A DNA stretch of 34,038 nt from Firmicutes bacterium CAG:341 (GTDB lineage: Bacteria > Bacillota > Clostridia > Oscillospirales > Acutalibacteraceae), in assembly GCA_000434995.1 (NCBI GenBank), contig FR895320.1, positions 1-34,038 of the forward strand. The letters run 5' to 3'. Made by a program: the position numbers and the translations under genes. Below the pieces are notes generated by a model. It saw only the letters and a program-made list of their open reading frames with translations. It did not search any database and was not told where the DNA came from. Positions within the stretch are counted from its first letter, which is position 1, and every line of letters begins with the position of its first letter. Shown one piece after another: positions 24,561-33,311 of the stretch.

Positions 24561-25307
24561 ATGCTAAGTCAAGATAGACAGGCGTTAATTCTTGATATTA
24601 TTAAGGAGCAAGGTTCAATCACGGTTACAAGGCTTACAGAAATATTGGAAACAAGTGAGTCAACTGTAAGGCGAGATTTATCATTTCTTGCAAATAAAGG
24701 GAAAATAAACAAAGTGCACGGCGGTGCAACGGCAATAAGCCAAGAATTTATTAAACTTGAAGATAATATTGAGGAAAAATTGACGAAAAATACTGATGAA
24801 AAATCAAAAATTGCACAGTATGCGGCATCACAGGTTCAAGATGACGATTTTGTATTTATAGATGCCGGAACAACAACGCTTTTGATGACAACATTTATTA
24901 AAAATTCAAAAGCAACATTTGTTACCAATGGTATTGACCACGCAAAACAGCTTGCAAAAAACGGATGTAATGTAATTGTATTAGGCGGAAAGCTTAAGCA
25001 GTCAACAGAAGCTATTATAGGTTTGGTGGCTGCAAAAAATTTGCAAAACTATTCATTTACAAAAGCGTTTATCGGCGCTAACGGTATCAGCGAAAAGCAG
25101 GGTTATACCACACCCGATACCGAAGAGGCAATGCTTAAAGCAGTTACAATCGAAAAAAGCTTTGTAACTTATGTTTTGGCCGATTATTCAAAATTTGATA
25201 AAGTTTCGGCAGTAAGTTTTGGTTCAATAGATTGTGCCTGCATAGTAACAGATAAATGCCCAAATGCAAAGCTAAAAAAACTGACAGTAATAAAAGAGGT
25301 GTTGTAG
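24561..25307 (+). CDS. fruR: DeoR-family regulator of the fructose operon
   Basis: The 248-residue protein has a DeoR winged helix at 1-60 (ILDIIKEQGSITVTRLTEILETSESTVRRDLSFL, then KVHGGA), followed by a sugar-phosphate-sensing domain with DAGTTT, VTNGIDHA, GGKLKQSTEAIIG and GANGIS. Members in fru operons respond to fructose-1-phosphate. The gene name rests mainly on context: fruK follows after one base. AAGGAG precedes the start. Confidence 0.9.
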   Translation: MLSQDRQALILDIIKEQGSITVTRLTEILETSESTVRRDLSFLANKGKINKVHGGATAISQEFIKLEDNIEEKLTKNTDEKSKIAQYAASQVQDDDFVFIDAGTTTLLMTTFIKNSKATFVTNGIDHAKQLAKNGCNVIVLGGKLKQSTEAIIGLVAAKNLQNYSFTKAFIGANGISEKQGYTTPDTEEAMLKAVTIEKSFVTYVLADYSKFDKVSAVSFGSIDCACIVTDKCPNAKLKKLTVIKEVL

Positions 25308-25308
25308 C

Positions 25309-26220
25309 TTGATTTACACAGTGACTTTTAATCCGGCACTCGATTATGTTATGAATCTTAAAGAGTTGCAATATAAGGATATTAACCGTACCGAAAGCGA
25401 ACAGCTTTATTACGGAGGTAAAGGAATAAATGTTTCCGCTATCCTTTCCAGACTTGGGGTTGATAATATTGCGCTTGGATTTCTTGCAGGTTTTTCCGGC
25501 AGGCAGATTGAAGAAATGCTTAATGCAGAAAGTATAAATAATGATTTTGTATATTTGAAAAAAGGATATACAAGAATAAATGTTAAAATCAAAGCAGATG
25601 AAGATTATGACATAAATGCGCAAGGCCCTGATATTGAAGCAGACGAAATCAACGCACTTTTTGATAAACTTGAAAAACTTCAAAGCGGTGATTTTCTTGT
25701 TTTGGCAGGTTCTATTCCGAATTCGCTGCCAAACGATATTTATGAAGAAATACTTGCAAAGCTTCAAAATAAAGGAATTAACTTTGCTGTTGACGCAACA
25801 GGTGATTTGCTTTTAAATGTTTTAAAATATAAACCTTTTTTGATTAAACCAAATCATCACGAACTCGGCGATATTTTCGGTGTTGAAGTTAAAAGCGAAT
25901 ATGAAATTGCACATTATGCAAGAAATCTTCAGGAAATGGGTGCAAGAAATGTGCTTGTTTCCCGTTCAAAAGACGGTGCAACGCTAATTGATGAAAACGG
26001 AGAGGTTCATTCAATGGGTAATGTACCGGGTAAGGTTATAAATCCGGTAGGCTGTGGGGATTCAATGGTGGCAGGCTTTGTTGCCGGCTATACAAAAACT
26101 CACGATTACAAATATGCACTTAAGCTTGGCTCGGCTTGCGGCAATGCAACAGCGTTTTGCTCAGGCCTTGCAGATAAAGCTACAATTGATTTAATGCTGA
26201 AAAGCGAATATTTAAAATAA
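25309..26220 (+). CDS. fruK: 1-phosphofructokinase
   Basis: The 303-residue PfkB-family kinase converts fructose-1-phosphate to fructose-1,6-bisphosphate with ATP. It begins ITYTV-like with TVTFNPALDYV, then GGKGINVSAILSRLG, and has the catalytic base loop NPVGCGDSMVAGFVAGY near residue 250. The start is TTG at 25309 with AGAGGTG seven bases before it. The fructose-1-phosphate role, rather than tagatose-6-phosphate, is inferred from the adjacent fruA. Confidence 0.95.
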   Translation: MIYTVTFNPALDYVMNLKELQYKDINRTESEQLYYGGKGINVSAILSRLGVDNIALGFLAGFSGRQIEEMLNAESINNDFVYLKKGYTRINVKIKADEDYDINAQGPDIEADEINALFDKLEKLQSGDFLVLAGSIPNSLPNDIYEEILAKLQNKGINFAVDATGDLLLNVLKYKPFLIKPNHHELGDIFGVEVKSEYEIAHYARNLQEMGARNVLVSRSKDGATLIDENGEVHSMGNVPGKVINPVGCGDSMVAGFVAGYTKTHDYKYALKLGSACGNATAFCSGLADKATIDLMLKSEYLK

Positions 26221-26241
26221 TTTTTGAAAAGGGGTATACTT

Positions 26242-28194
26242 ATGAAAATCATTGATTTACTTAAGAAAGATGCAATTGAGCTAAACACATCAGTTGCCTC
26301 AAAAAGTGATGCAATAGATAAGCTTGTTGCGCTTCACGAAAAAGCAGGCAATCTTCTTGATGTAAATGCATATAAAGATGCAATACTTGCAAGAGAAGCT
26401 CAGGGCTCAACTGCTATCGGTGAGGGAATTGCAGTTCCACATGCTAAAAGTGAAAGTGTAAAAACACCGGGCCTTTCGGCAATCACAGTTCCAAACGGAG
26501 TTGATTATGAAGCTCCTGACGGAAAAAACAGCGATATTTTATTTATGATAGCTGCTCCGCTTGACGGTGATTTGCATCTTGAAATTCTTTCAAGGCTTAT
26601 GGTAATGCTTATGGAACCTGAATTTTGTGCTTCATTAAGAGGTGCAAAAACAACAGATGAGTTCCTTTCAATTATAGATAAAAAAGAAGCTGAAAAATAT
26701 CCTGAAGAGCCAAAGGCAGAAGTTCCAAAAAAAGAAGGATACAGAATTTTAGCTGTTACAGCCTGCCCGACAGGTATCGCACATACTTATATGGCAGCCG
26801 AAGCACTTGAAAAAGCAGGTGAAAAGCTTGGCTATCCGCTCAAGGCTGAAACAAACGGTTCAGGCGGAGCTAAAAATATTTTAACCAAAAAAGAAATTGA
26901 AGAATGTGACGGTATCATCATCGCTGCCGATAAAAATGTTGAAATGGCACGATTTGACGGTAAGCATGTAATCAAAACTTCGGTTTCAAACGGTATTAAC
27001 AAGCCGGAAGAGCTTATTAAGAAAATTGTTGACGGTAAAGCTTCAATTTATCATGCAGAAGGCGATGAACTTGAAGCAACGGATGACGATGAAAAGGAAG
27101 GCTTCGGTCATAAGGTTTATAAGCATTTGATGAACGGTGTATCGCATATGCTTCCTTTCGTAGTAGGCGGCGGTGTGCTTATTGCCCTTGGTTTCCTGAT
27201 TGATACAATCGCAGGCAATGCGGATGCCGGCGGAACATTCGGTTTCACAAGCCCTATTGCTTCTGCTGTGTTCTGGATAGGTAAAGCTGCATTTGCACTT
27301 ATGCTTCCTATTCTCGCAGGTTTCATTGCACAGTCTATTGCAGACCGTCCTGGTTTGCTTCCTGGTATTGTAGGCGGTGTGTTTGCGGCAAACGGTTATA
27401 CTTTCCAGGCATTTATGGAAAATAAAGACCTTGTAGGTGACGGCAGTGCCGTATCAGGTTTCCTCGGCGCTCTTCTTGCAGGTTTCGTAGCAGGCTTGCT
27501 TGTAAATCTTCTTAAAAAAGCATTTTCGTGGATGCCTAAATCAATGGACGGTATTAAACCTGTATTTATTTACCCGCTTTTAGGTACACTTCTTATGGGT
27601 ATATTTATGTGCCTTGTCAACCCTGTTGTAGGCGCAATCAACACAGGTGTTTCAAACTTCCTTTCATCACTTGGTGAAACAAGTAAGCTCTTACTTTCGA
27701 TTGTACTTGCAGCAATGATGGCAATTGATATGGGTGGCCCGTTCAATAAGGCTGCATATGTATTCGGTACAGCGGCTATTGCAGACGGTAACACTTGGAT
27801 TATGGCGGCAGTTATGATTGGCGGTATGGTTCCTCCTATTGCAATTGCTCTTTCAACAACATTTAATAAGAAAAAGTGGACTAAAGAAGAACTTAAGAGT
27901 GGCCCTGTTAACTATCTTATGGGACTTTGCTTCATTACCGAAGGCGCAATTCCTTACGCTGCATCTGATCCGCTTCGTGTAATTCCTTCTTGTATGGTAG
28001 GTTCTGCTGTTGCCGGCGCACTTACTTCACTGTTTAATGTAACTTGTCCTGCTCCTCATGGCGGTATATTCACATTCATTGTATGTGACCACCCGCTCCT
28101 TTATATAGTAGCTCTTGCAGTAGGTTCGGTAGCAGGCGCATTTATGTTCTCAATTTTAAAGAAAAATGTTAACAGTGCAGTTAAATCAAAATAA
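26242..28194 (+). CDS. fruA: Fructose PTS transporter IIABC
   Basis: The 650-residue protein imports fructose and phosphorylates it to fructose-1-phosphate. The IIA domain (1-150) carries the phosphorylated His67 in IAVPHAKS. The IIB domain (about 165-265) carries Cys175 in VTACPTGIAHTYMAAEAL. The IIC membrane domain (about 280-640) has the family motifs MLPFVVGGGVLIALGF and CFITEGAIPYAASDP. All three active parts are intact and in the usual A-B-C order. The start ATG 26242 follows AAGGGG; the TTG at 26224 is rejected. Phosphate comes from the HPr encoded next. Confidence 0.96.
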   Translation: MKIIDLLKKDAIELNTSVASKSDAIDKLVALHEKAGNLLDVNAYKDAILAREAQGSTAIGEGIAVPHAKSESVKTPGLSAITVPNGVDYEAPDGKNSDILFMIAAPLDGDLHLEILSRLMVMLMEPEFCASLRGAKTTDEFLSIIDKKEAEKYPEEPKAEVPKKEGYRILAVTACPTGIAHTYMAAEALEKAGEKLGYPLKAETNGSGGAKNILTKKEIEECDGIIIAADKNVEMARFDGKHVIKTSVSNGINKPEELIKKIVDGKASIYHAEGDELEATDDDEKEGFGHKVYKHLMNGVSHMLPFVVGGGVLIALGFLIDTIAGNADAGGTFGFTSPIASAVFWIGKAAFALMLPILAGFIAQSIADRPGLLPGIVGGVFAANGYTFQAFMENKDLVGDGSAVSGFLGALLAGFVAGLLVNLLKKAFSWMPKSMDGIKPVFIYPLLGTLLMGIFMCLVNPVVGAINTGVSNFLSSLGETSKLLLSIVLAAMMAIDMGGPFNKAAYVFGTAAIADGNTWIMAAVMIGGMVPPIAIALSTTFNKKKWTKEELKSGPVNYLMGLCFITEGAIPYAASDPLRVIPSCMVGSAVAGALTSLFNVTCPAPHGGIFTFIVCDHPLLYIVALAVGSVAGAFMFSILKKNVNSAVKSK

Positions 28195-28218
28195 TGAATT
28201 TCGGATTGGAGAATAATT

Positions 28219-28482
28219 ATGGTTTCAAAAGTTACTAAAGTTACAAATGAAATGGGTTTTCATATGAGGCCGGCAAATATTTTTGTAACTGCAATGGCTA
28301 AATATACATCAAATATCGATATTATTGCCGGTGATAAAAAAATCAACGGTAAAAGCATTATGAATATAATGGCAGCTTGTATTAAGTGCGGCACAGAAAT
28401 TACAGTTGAATGTGACGGTACAGATGAACAGGCTATGCTTGATGAAGCAATTGCTCTTATTGAATCTGGTTTTGGCGAATAA
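28219..28482 (+). CDS. ptsH: Phosphocarrier protein HPr
   Basis: The 87-residue HPr has the active His15 in GFHMRPA and the regulatory Ser46 in GKSIMNIM, the site that HPr kinase uses for catabolite control in Gram-positive bacteria. Met16 and Phe14 replace the more common Ala and Leu around the histidine. It lies 24 bases after fruA, so it may serve mainly the fructose system (inference). Confidence 0.94.
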   Translation: MVSKVTKVTNEMGFHMRPANIFVTAMAKYTSNIDIIAGDKKINGKSIMNIMAACIKCGTEITVECDGTDEQAMLDEAIALIESGFGE

Positions 28483-28492
28483 TATATAATTC

Positions 28493-28524
28493 AAAAGGTG
28501 CAGTGCAAAAACATTGCACCTTTT
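28493..28524 (+). promoter_or_regulatory. Hairpin between ptsH and ptsI
   Basis: A perfect 10-bp stem, AAAAGGTGCA with TGCACCTTTT, encloses a 12-base loop in the 63-base gap. Only four T end it, all paired, so it is at most a partial terminator. It could protect the upstream message or mark a processing site. Confidence 0.5.
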
Positions 28525-28545
28525 AGTATATGAGGGGGAATAGTT

Positions 28546-30162
28546 ATGCTTAATGGAATAGGCGCAAGCCAGGGTTACGGTATCGGTAACGCAGTTGTTA
28601 TTAACGATGCGTCGCTTGATTATAACCATATTAAATACACTAGTGCCGATGAAGAAAAAGAAAGGCTTCAAAAAGCGGTAGACAGTTTTATTAAAGAAAC
28701 AAGGCAGCTTGTTCAAGATGTTAAAAAAAGTGCAGGCGATAAAGAAGCGGAAATATTAGAGGGGCATATAGTTATGCTTTCTGACCCGTTTATGCTTTCA
28801 CAAATGCAGGATAATATTGATTCAGGCTCGGTCGCTGAAAAGGCTGTTGATACTGTTTGCTCAATGTTTATTGATATGTTTTCCGGTGTTGATGATGAAC
28901 TCACTCAGCAAAGAGCAAGTGATGTAAAAGATATTAAAGACAGCCTTTTAAGAATACTTCTTGGGGTAAACAGTGTTGATATTTCAAAAGTTGCTAAAGG
29001 TTCTGTGCTTATTGCAAAGGATTTTACCCCTTCAATGACGGGGCAGATAAATAAGGAAAATGTAAGCGCAATTCTTACAGAAGTAGGCGGAATTACAAGC
29101 CACAGTGCCATTTTGGCAAGGGCTATGGGTATTCCTGCCGTACTTTCGATAAATAAAGTTTGCGAAGAAATCAAAAACGGTGATTTGGTTGCTGTTGACG
29201 GTTTTAAAGGCAAAGTTATTGTGTCCCCGACTGATGATGAAATTAAAGAGTTTGAAAAAAAGCAGGAAGACTATCTTAAAGATAAAGAAAGCTTAAAGCA
29301 GTATTTCGGCAAACCGACTGTTACAAAATCAGGAATTAAAAAAGCAGTTTACGGTAATATCGGCAAGGCTGAAGATGTGCAAAATGTACTGCAAAACAGC
29401 GGTGAGGGTATAGGCCTTTTCAGAACGGAATTTTTGTTTATGGACCGCCAAAGTGAACCGAGTGAAGAAGAGCAGTTTGAAGCATATTCAACCGTGGCTA
29501 AAGCTATGGACGGAAAAGAAGTTATTATCCGTACTCTTGATGTCGGTGGGGATAAAGATATTCCTTATCTTAATATTGAAAAAGAAGATAATCCTTTTTT
29601 GGGCCACAGAGCCATCAGGTATTGCCTGGATAATAAAGAACTGTTTAAAAAGCAGCTTCGTGCTTTGCTTCGTGCAGCTGTATACGGAAATATAAAAATA
29701 ATGCTTCCGCTCGTAACTTGCGTAGAAGAAGTAACAAGTGCAAAAGCGTTGATTAAGGAATGTGAAACTGAACTTGCAAGTGAGGGTAAGGAATACAGAA
29801 GTGTTGATGTAGGTATCATGATTGAAACACCTTCGGCTGTTTTTATTTCGGATATTTTGGCAAAAGAAGTTAAATTCTTTTCAATCGGTACTAATGATTT
29901 AACAGGCTATACTATGGCGGTTGACAGAGGAAATGCAAAAGTTGAAAATCTTTATGATGTATTTCAACCGTCTGTACTTCGTGCAATTGAAACCACAATT
30001 AAAAATGCTAAGAAAGCAGGAATTCAAGTAGGTATGTGCGGCGAAGCTGCGGCAGATACAAAGCTTATTCCTTATTTGATAAAATGGGGACTTGATGAAT
30101 TCTCTGTTTCACCGGGCAGTATTTTACAAACCCGTAAAACTATTTGCGAATATGACAGATAG
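28546..30162 (+). CDS. ptsI: PTS enzyme I (phosphoenolpyruvate-protein phosphotransferase)
   Basis: The 538-residue enzyme I starts the phosphate relay by taking phosphate from PEP onto His186 in GGITSHSAILARAMGIPAV and passing it to HPr. The N-terminal HPr-binding helices (about 30-140), the phospho-His domain (to about 230) and the PEP-binding barrel (about 250-538) are all present, with GIGLFRTEFLFMDR, RTLDVGGDKDIPYL, FSIGTNDLTGYTMAVDR and the active-site cysteine in GMCGEAAAD. The length is slightly below the usual 570-575. GAGGGGG precedes the start. A strong terminator follows. Confidence 0.97.
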   Translation: MLNGIGASQGYGIGNAVVINDASLDYNHIKYTSADEEKERLQKAVDSFIKETRQLVQDVKKSAGDKEAEILEGHIVMLSDPFMLSQMQDNIDSGSVAEKAVDTVCSMFIDMFSGVDDELTQQRASDVKDIKDSLLRILLGVNSVDISKVAKGSVLIAKDFTPSMTGQINKENVSAILTEVGGITSHSAILARAMGIPAVLSINKVCEEIKNGDLVAVDGFKGKVIVSPTDDEIKEFEKKQEDYLKDKESLKQYFGKPTVTKSGIKKAVYGNIGKAEDVQNVLQNSGEGIGLFRTEFLFMDRQSEPSEEEQFEAYSTVAKAMDGKEVIIRTLDVGGDKDIPYLNIEKEDNPFLGHRAIRYCLDNKELFKKQLRALLRAAVYGNIKIMLPLVTCVEEVTSAKALIKECETELASEGKEYRSVDVGIMIETPSAVFISDILAKEVKFFSIGTNDLTGYTMAVDRGNAKVENLYDVFQPSVLRAIETTIKNAKKAGIQVGMCGEAAADTKLIPYLIKWGLDEFSVSPGSILQTRKTICEYDR

Positions 30163-30186
30163 TTTTATATAACTAATCCCTAAAAT

Positions 30187-30235
30187 AGAAAAGCAGACAG
30201 GATGTAGTTTCCTGTCTGCTTTTCTTACTTTTTTC
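30187..30235 (+). terminator. Terminator of the fru-pts operon
   Basis: A 15-bp perfect stem (30187-30201 with 30211-30225) with a nine-base loop is followed by a T-rich run. Confidence 0.9.
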
Positions 30236-30264
30236 ATTTTCTGTTTTGTTTAATACCAATATTA

Positions 30265-30281
30265 TATGACATATTGTCATA
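30265..30281. promoter_or_regulatory. Operator 1 of the small Xre regulator gene
   Basis: TATGACATATTGTCATA is a perfect 7-3-7 palindrome upstream of the regulator gene. Its centre is 33 bp from that of operator 2. Confidence 0.7.
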
Positions 30282-30298
30282 ATTGTCAATAATAAAAT

Positions 30299-30313
30299 AT
30301 GACATAATGTCAT
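30299..30313. promoter_or_regulatory. Operator 2 of the small Xre regulator gene
   Basis: ATGACATAATGTCAT repeats the same half-sites and three-base centre as operator 1 and abuts the ribosome binding site AGGTGA at 30314. Autorepression is the natural reading. Confidence 0.7.
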
Positions 30314-30324
30314 TAGGTGATTAT

Positions 30325-30534
30325 ATGGGTGAAAACTTAAAAAAAATAAGAAAAGACAGGGGAATGACTCAAATTGCACTTCAAATGCAAACGGGGATAG
30401 AGCAGGCCTTGATTTCAAAGTATGAAACGGGCGAGCGTATTCCCCCAACCGAAACACTTATTATTTTGGCAGATTTTTTCAATACCAATATAGATTTCCT
30501 GCTTGACAGAACAGATAATCCCGAAAAGATATAA
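30325..30534 (+). CDS. Small Xre-family DNA-binding regulator
   Basis: The 69-residue protein is one Cro/C1-type helix-turn-helix domain: GENLKKIRKDRGMTQIALQ, then the recognition region IEQALISKYETGERIPPTETLIILADFF, then NTNIDFLLDRTDN. It has no sensing domain. The ATG at 30325 has AGGTGA six bases before it; upstream in-frame ATG codons fall within the operators. It stands alone between the ptsI terminator and its own terminator, behind twin palindromes. Its targets beyond itself are unknown. Such short Xre proteins also occur in phages and toxin-antitoxin loci, but no partner gene is here. Confidence 0.85.
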   Translation: MGENLKKIRKDRGMTQIALQMQTGIEQALISKYETGERIPPTETLIILADFFNTNIDFLLDRTDNPEKI

Positions 30535-30538
30535 AAAT

Positions 30539-30575
30539 AAACCGCTGATGAAAAAATATCATCAGCGGTTTTTAT
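30539..30575. terminator. Terminator between the Xre gene and the M28 peptidase gene
   Basis: A 13-bp stem around ACCGCTGATG/CATCAGCGGT has a seven-base loop, with A-rich and T-rich flanks, so it can serve both converging genes. Confidence 0.85.
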
Positions 30576-30585
30576 TATATAGTGA

Positions 30586-31932
30586 TTATTTCTTTTGAGG
30601 GCCGTTGTAACCTTTTTCTTCCTGGAATTTAGCAATCTTGTCAATAACAGAAAGTACAACATCAAATCCGTCGCCTACTGTTTCCATTTCAAAACGCTCC
30701 GGCATATCACGCCAGGTGTGATAATAGTAAGTAAGCATTGGGTTTTGAGCAGCAAATGTAACTGATTTAATGCCTGCTTTTGTCATAGGGGTTGAATCAC
30801 AGCCTCCGACAGGGTTGTGGATACATCCGTTTGTAAGTGATTTAATACCCATTTCGTTAAATGTATCTTTAAACATTTTTTCCATATCGGCATCAAACCT
30901 AACACCTTGCCAGTCATCTTTAATAACAACTTCGAAGTAATCTTTATCAGCAACGGAGTCAATGTTAATATTCCAAGCATTTTTTGTTAAATCATCAAAA
31001 CGATGTTCCTGTGCAAAGTACATCGAACCTCTTAATCCTGCTTCTTCAGAACCGATGTTAGCGTCAACTATGCGGCAGTTCTTTGGCATTTTATCAGGAT
31101 TTTCCTTGAAATACTTAATTACTGCATAGCTTAAGCCGATACCTGTTGCATTATCCATAGCGCCGCGCGATGCGTTTCTTGGGTTAGGGTCGCCCCACAT
31201 TACTACGAATAAAGAGCCGATAGCGGTAACAATAGGAACAAAGTTCATAATAAACATAAATACTTCCCAACCATGTGATGCCATCATAGTTTGAGTCCAA
31301 GATGCGCCTGCAAAGTTGCAAATATTTACTATTGCCATAAATGCAGAGAAAAGAGCGATGAAGAAGAAACAAACTGCACCAAAGCCTACTTTGCCGTATG
31401 TAGCAACAAGTCCCATTGCAGGTTTTGTATCTTTATATTTATATGAGTGTTCACTGTGCCTCCAGCACCAAGATGTATCGGTGTGGCCTGAAAGTATGAT
31501 TGTATAATCGTATTTTCCGTCTTCCGGCTCTAAAACACCGAGCGTGTTACGGCTGATTTCCTGCGGGAAGAACATATCAAACCAAGTTTTGTAAAAGAAG
31601 CAACTCATTACAAGCCAAAAAATAGTGAGTAAGCCAAGCGCAGCGAGTGCATACCAAAGCTTTTCAAAGCCACAGGAAATTGCAATAATTGCGCCGATAC
31701 TGATTATCACACCTGACCAACCTGCATAGCCGAGTCCACCGATACCTGAACGAGGTGATACGGCAAATTCCTCTGTTTGCGGTTCAATGCCGATTTCACG
31801 GAGCTTTTCACCCATATATTTATGTAATTTAATTTCTCCGTCAGAACCCGGCAAACGCGAGCCGATTTTATGTGCTGCGTGTTCAACGATGTCCATTGCT
31901 TCACGCGCATATTTTCTGTTTTCTTCTTTCAT
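30586..31932 (-). CDS. M28-family peptidase with membrane helices inside the catalytic domain
   Basis: The 448-residue protein has the M28 zinc aminopeptidase ligands: His150 and Asp152 (SGHTDTS), Asp260 (AMDNATG), Glu296-Glu297 (GSEEAGLRGS), Asp325 (NIDSVAD) and His405 (YYYHTWRD). Four likely membrane helices interrupt it, at about 69-90, 92-113, 180-203 and 222-247. The first pair comes before the catalytic histidine and the second pair lies between the first ligands and Asp260. There is no signal peptide. The start ATG 31932 has GGAGG before it; the longer frame to 31968 is rejected. The substrate is unknown, probably N-terminal residues of peptides near the membrane. Confidence 0.85.
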   Translation of the reverse strand: MKEENRKYAREAMDIVEHAAHKIGSRLPGSDGEIKLHKYMGEKLREIGIEPQTEEFAVSPRSGIGGLGYAGWSGVIISIGAIIAISCGFEKLWYALAALGLLTIFWLVMSCFFYKTWFDMFFPQEISRNTLGVLEPEDGKYDYTIILSGHTDTSWCWRHSEHSYKYKDTKPAMGLVATYGKVGFGAVCFFFIALFSAFMAIVNICNFAGASWTQTMMASHGWEVFMFIMNFVPIVTAIGSLFVVMWGDPNPRNASRGAMDNATGIGLSYAVIKYFKENPDKMPKNCRIVDANIGSEEAGLRGSMYFAQEHRFDDLTKNAWNINIDSVADKDYFEVVIKDDWQGVRFDADMEKMFKDTFNEMGIKSLTNGCIHNPVGGCDSTPMTKAGIKSVTFAAQNPMLTYYYHTWRDMPERFEMETVGDGFDVVLSVIDKIAKFQEEKGYNGPQKK

Positions 31933-31962
31933 CACACAACCTCCATAGTTAAATTTATAATA

Positions 31963-31999
31963 AAACAAAAAAACGGTAGTTTTATTTTACTACCGTTTT
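31963..31999 (-). terminator. Terminator of the coaX-DUF1015 transcript
   Basis: On the minus strand an 11-bp stem (31999-31989 with 31980-31970) and an eight-base loop are followed by a T-rich run. It lies about 70 bases after the DUF1015 stop. Confidence 0.85.
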
Positions 32000-32068
32000 A
32001 AAATAATTGCAAGTGTATTGTATTTTTTAGCTGTATAAATATACAAAAAATTAAAATAGTACAATAAA

Positions 32069-33307
32069 TCAGCTCAAATGATGAATAAAAATTCCCGAAA
32101 GAAGCTTAGGTTCAAACCAAGTTGACTTTGGTGGCATAATCAAATCAGCGTCAGCGATTGACATAAGGTCGCCAATTGAGGTCGGGTACATTGCAAATGC
32201 AAGGTGCATATCTTCCTTACATCTTTTCTCAAGTTCATTAAGCCCTCTTATTCCGCCGATAAAATCTATTCTTCTGTTTGTTTTCGGGTCGTCAATATCA
32301 AGAATAGGGGAGAGCAGATTATCCTGCAGGATTGATACATCAAGTCTTTTAACAGGGTCGCTTTCATCAATGATTTCAGGTTTAGCTGTAAGCTTGTACC
32401 AGTTTTCACCGATAAGCATACCAAAAGTATGGCGTTTGCAAGGTTTATACTGCCCACCGACTTTCTCAACATCAAATTTTTCAGATATTGCGGTGATGAA
32501 TTCATCATCACTCATACCGTTTAAATCTTTTACAACTCTGTTATAATCCATAATTTCAAGCTCGTCATCAGGAAAAGCAACAGATAAGAAAAAGTTGAAT
32601 TCTTCTTCGCCGGTAAAATCAGGCTTTTCTTCACGCCTTTTTTGGCCTACTTTAACTGCTGACGCACATCTGTGATGCCCGTCGGCAATGTATAATGCGC
32701 TGATTTTATCGAATTCGCCTGAAATAAGATTTATTGTATTTTCATCATCAATTTTCCAAACCGTTTGTTTAACCGAGTCTGATACAAAATCATAAATAGG
32801 CTCATTATTATTTGCCCAAGCGTTTACTGCATTGCTGATTGTATCGTTTTTGCGGTATGTCAAGAAAATCGGTCCTGTGTTTGCATTGCAGGTGTCAACA
32901 TGGCGAATACGGTCTTCTTCTTTTCTTGCAAGGGTGTATTCGTGCTTTTTAATTATATTGTTCATATAATCATCAATAGATGCACAGCCTACTATACCTG
33001 TTTGGCTTCTGCCATTCATAATTTGCCTGTAAATATAAAAACAAGACTTTTCATCTTGAATAAGTGCGCCTGTTTTTTCAAGATTTTCAAGATTTTCTTT
33101 TGCTTTTTGATATACTTCGTCGCTGTATACATCAGTGCCTTTCGGTAAATCAATTTCAGCCTTGTCAATATGTAAAAATGAATATGGGTTTCCCTTGACA
33201 GCCTCTCTTGCTTCTTCGCTGTTCATAACATCATAAGGAAGTGCCGGAATAAGCGCCTGCTTTGATTTTTCAGGCCTAAATGCTTTGAAAGCACGGTATA
33301 AAGCCAT
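32069..33307 (-). CDS. DUF1015 family protein
   Basis: The 412-residue protein matches the conserved DUF1015 family (no agreed function). Typical parts are the opening ALYRAFKAFRPEK, PYDVMNSEEAREAVKGNPYSFLHIDK, the middle CFYIYRQIMNGRSQTGIVGCASIDDY, and the hallmark ALYIADGHHRCASA near residue 200. It is soluble with no signal peptide. The start ATG 33307 places the family's opening motif at residue 2; the frame is open 12 codons further up. It follows coaX by four bases, so the two share a transcript. Confidence 0.88.
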   Translation of the reverse strand: MALYRAFKAFRPEKSKQALIPALPYDVMNSEEAREAVKGNPYSFLHIDKAEIDLPKGTDVYSDEVYQKAKENLENLEKTGALIQDEKSCFYIYRQIMNGRSQTGIVGCASIDDYMNNIIKKHEYTLARKEEDRIRHVDTCNANTGPIFLTYRKNDTISNAVNAWANNNEPIYDFVSDSVKQTVWKIDDENTINLISGEFDKISALYIADGHHRCASAVKVGQKRREEKPDFTGEEEFNFFLSVAFPDDELEIMDYNRVVKDLNGMSDDEFITAISEKFDVEKVGGQYKPCKRHTFGMLIGENWYKLTAKPEIIDESDPVKRLDVSILQDNLLSPILDIDDPKTNRRIDFIGGIRGLNELEKRCKEDMHLAFAMYPTSIGDLMSIADADLIMPPKSTWFEPKLLSGIFIHHLS

Positions 33308-33311
33308 ATTA

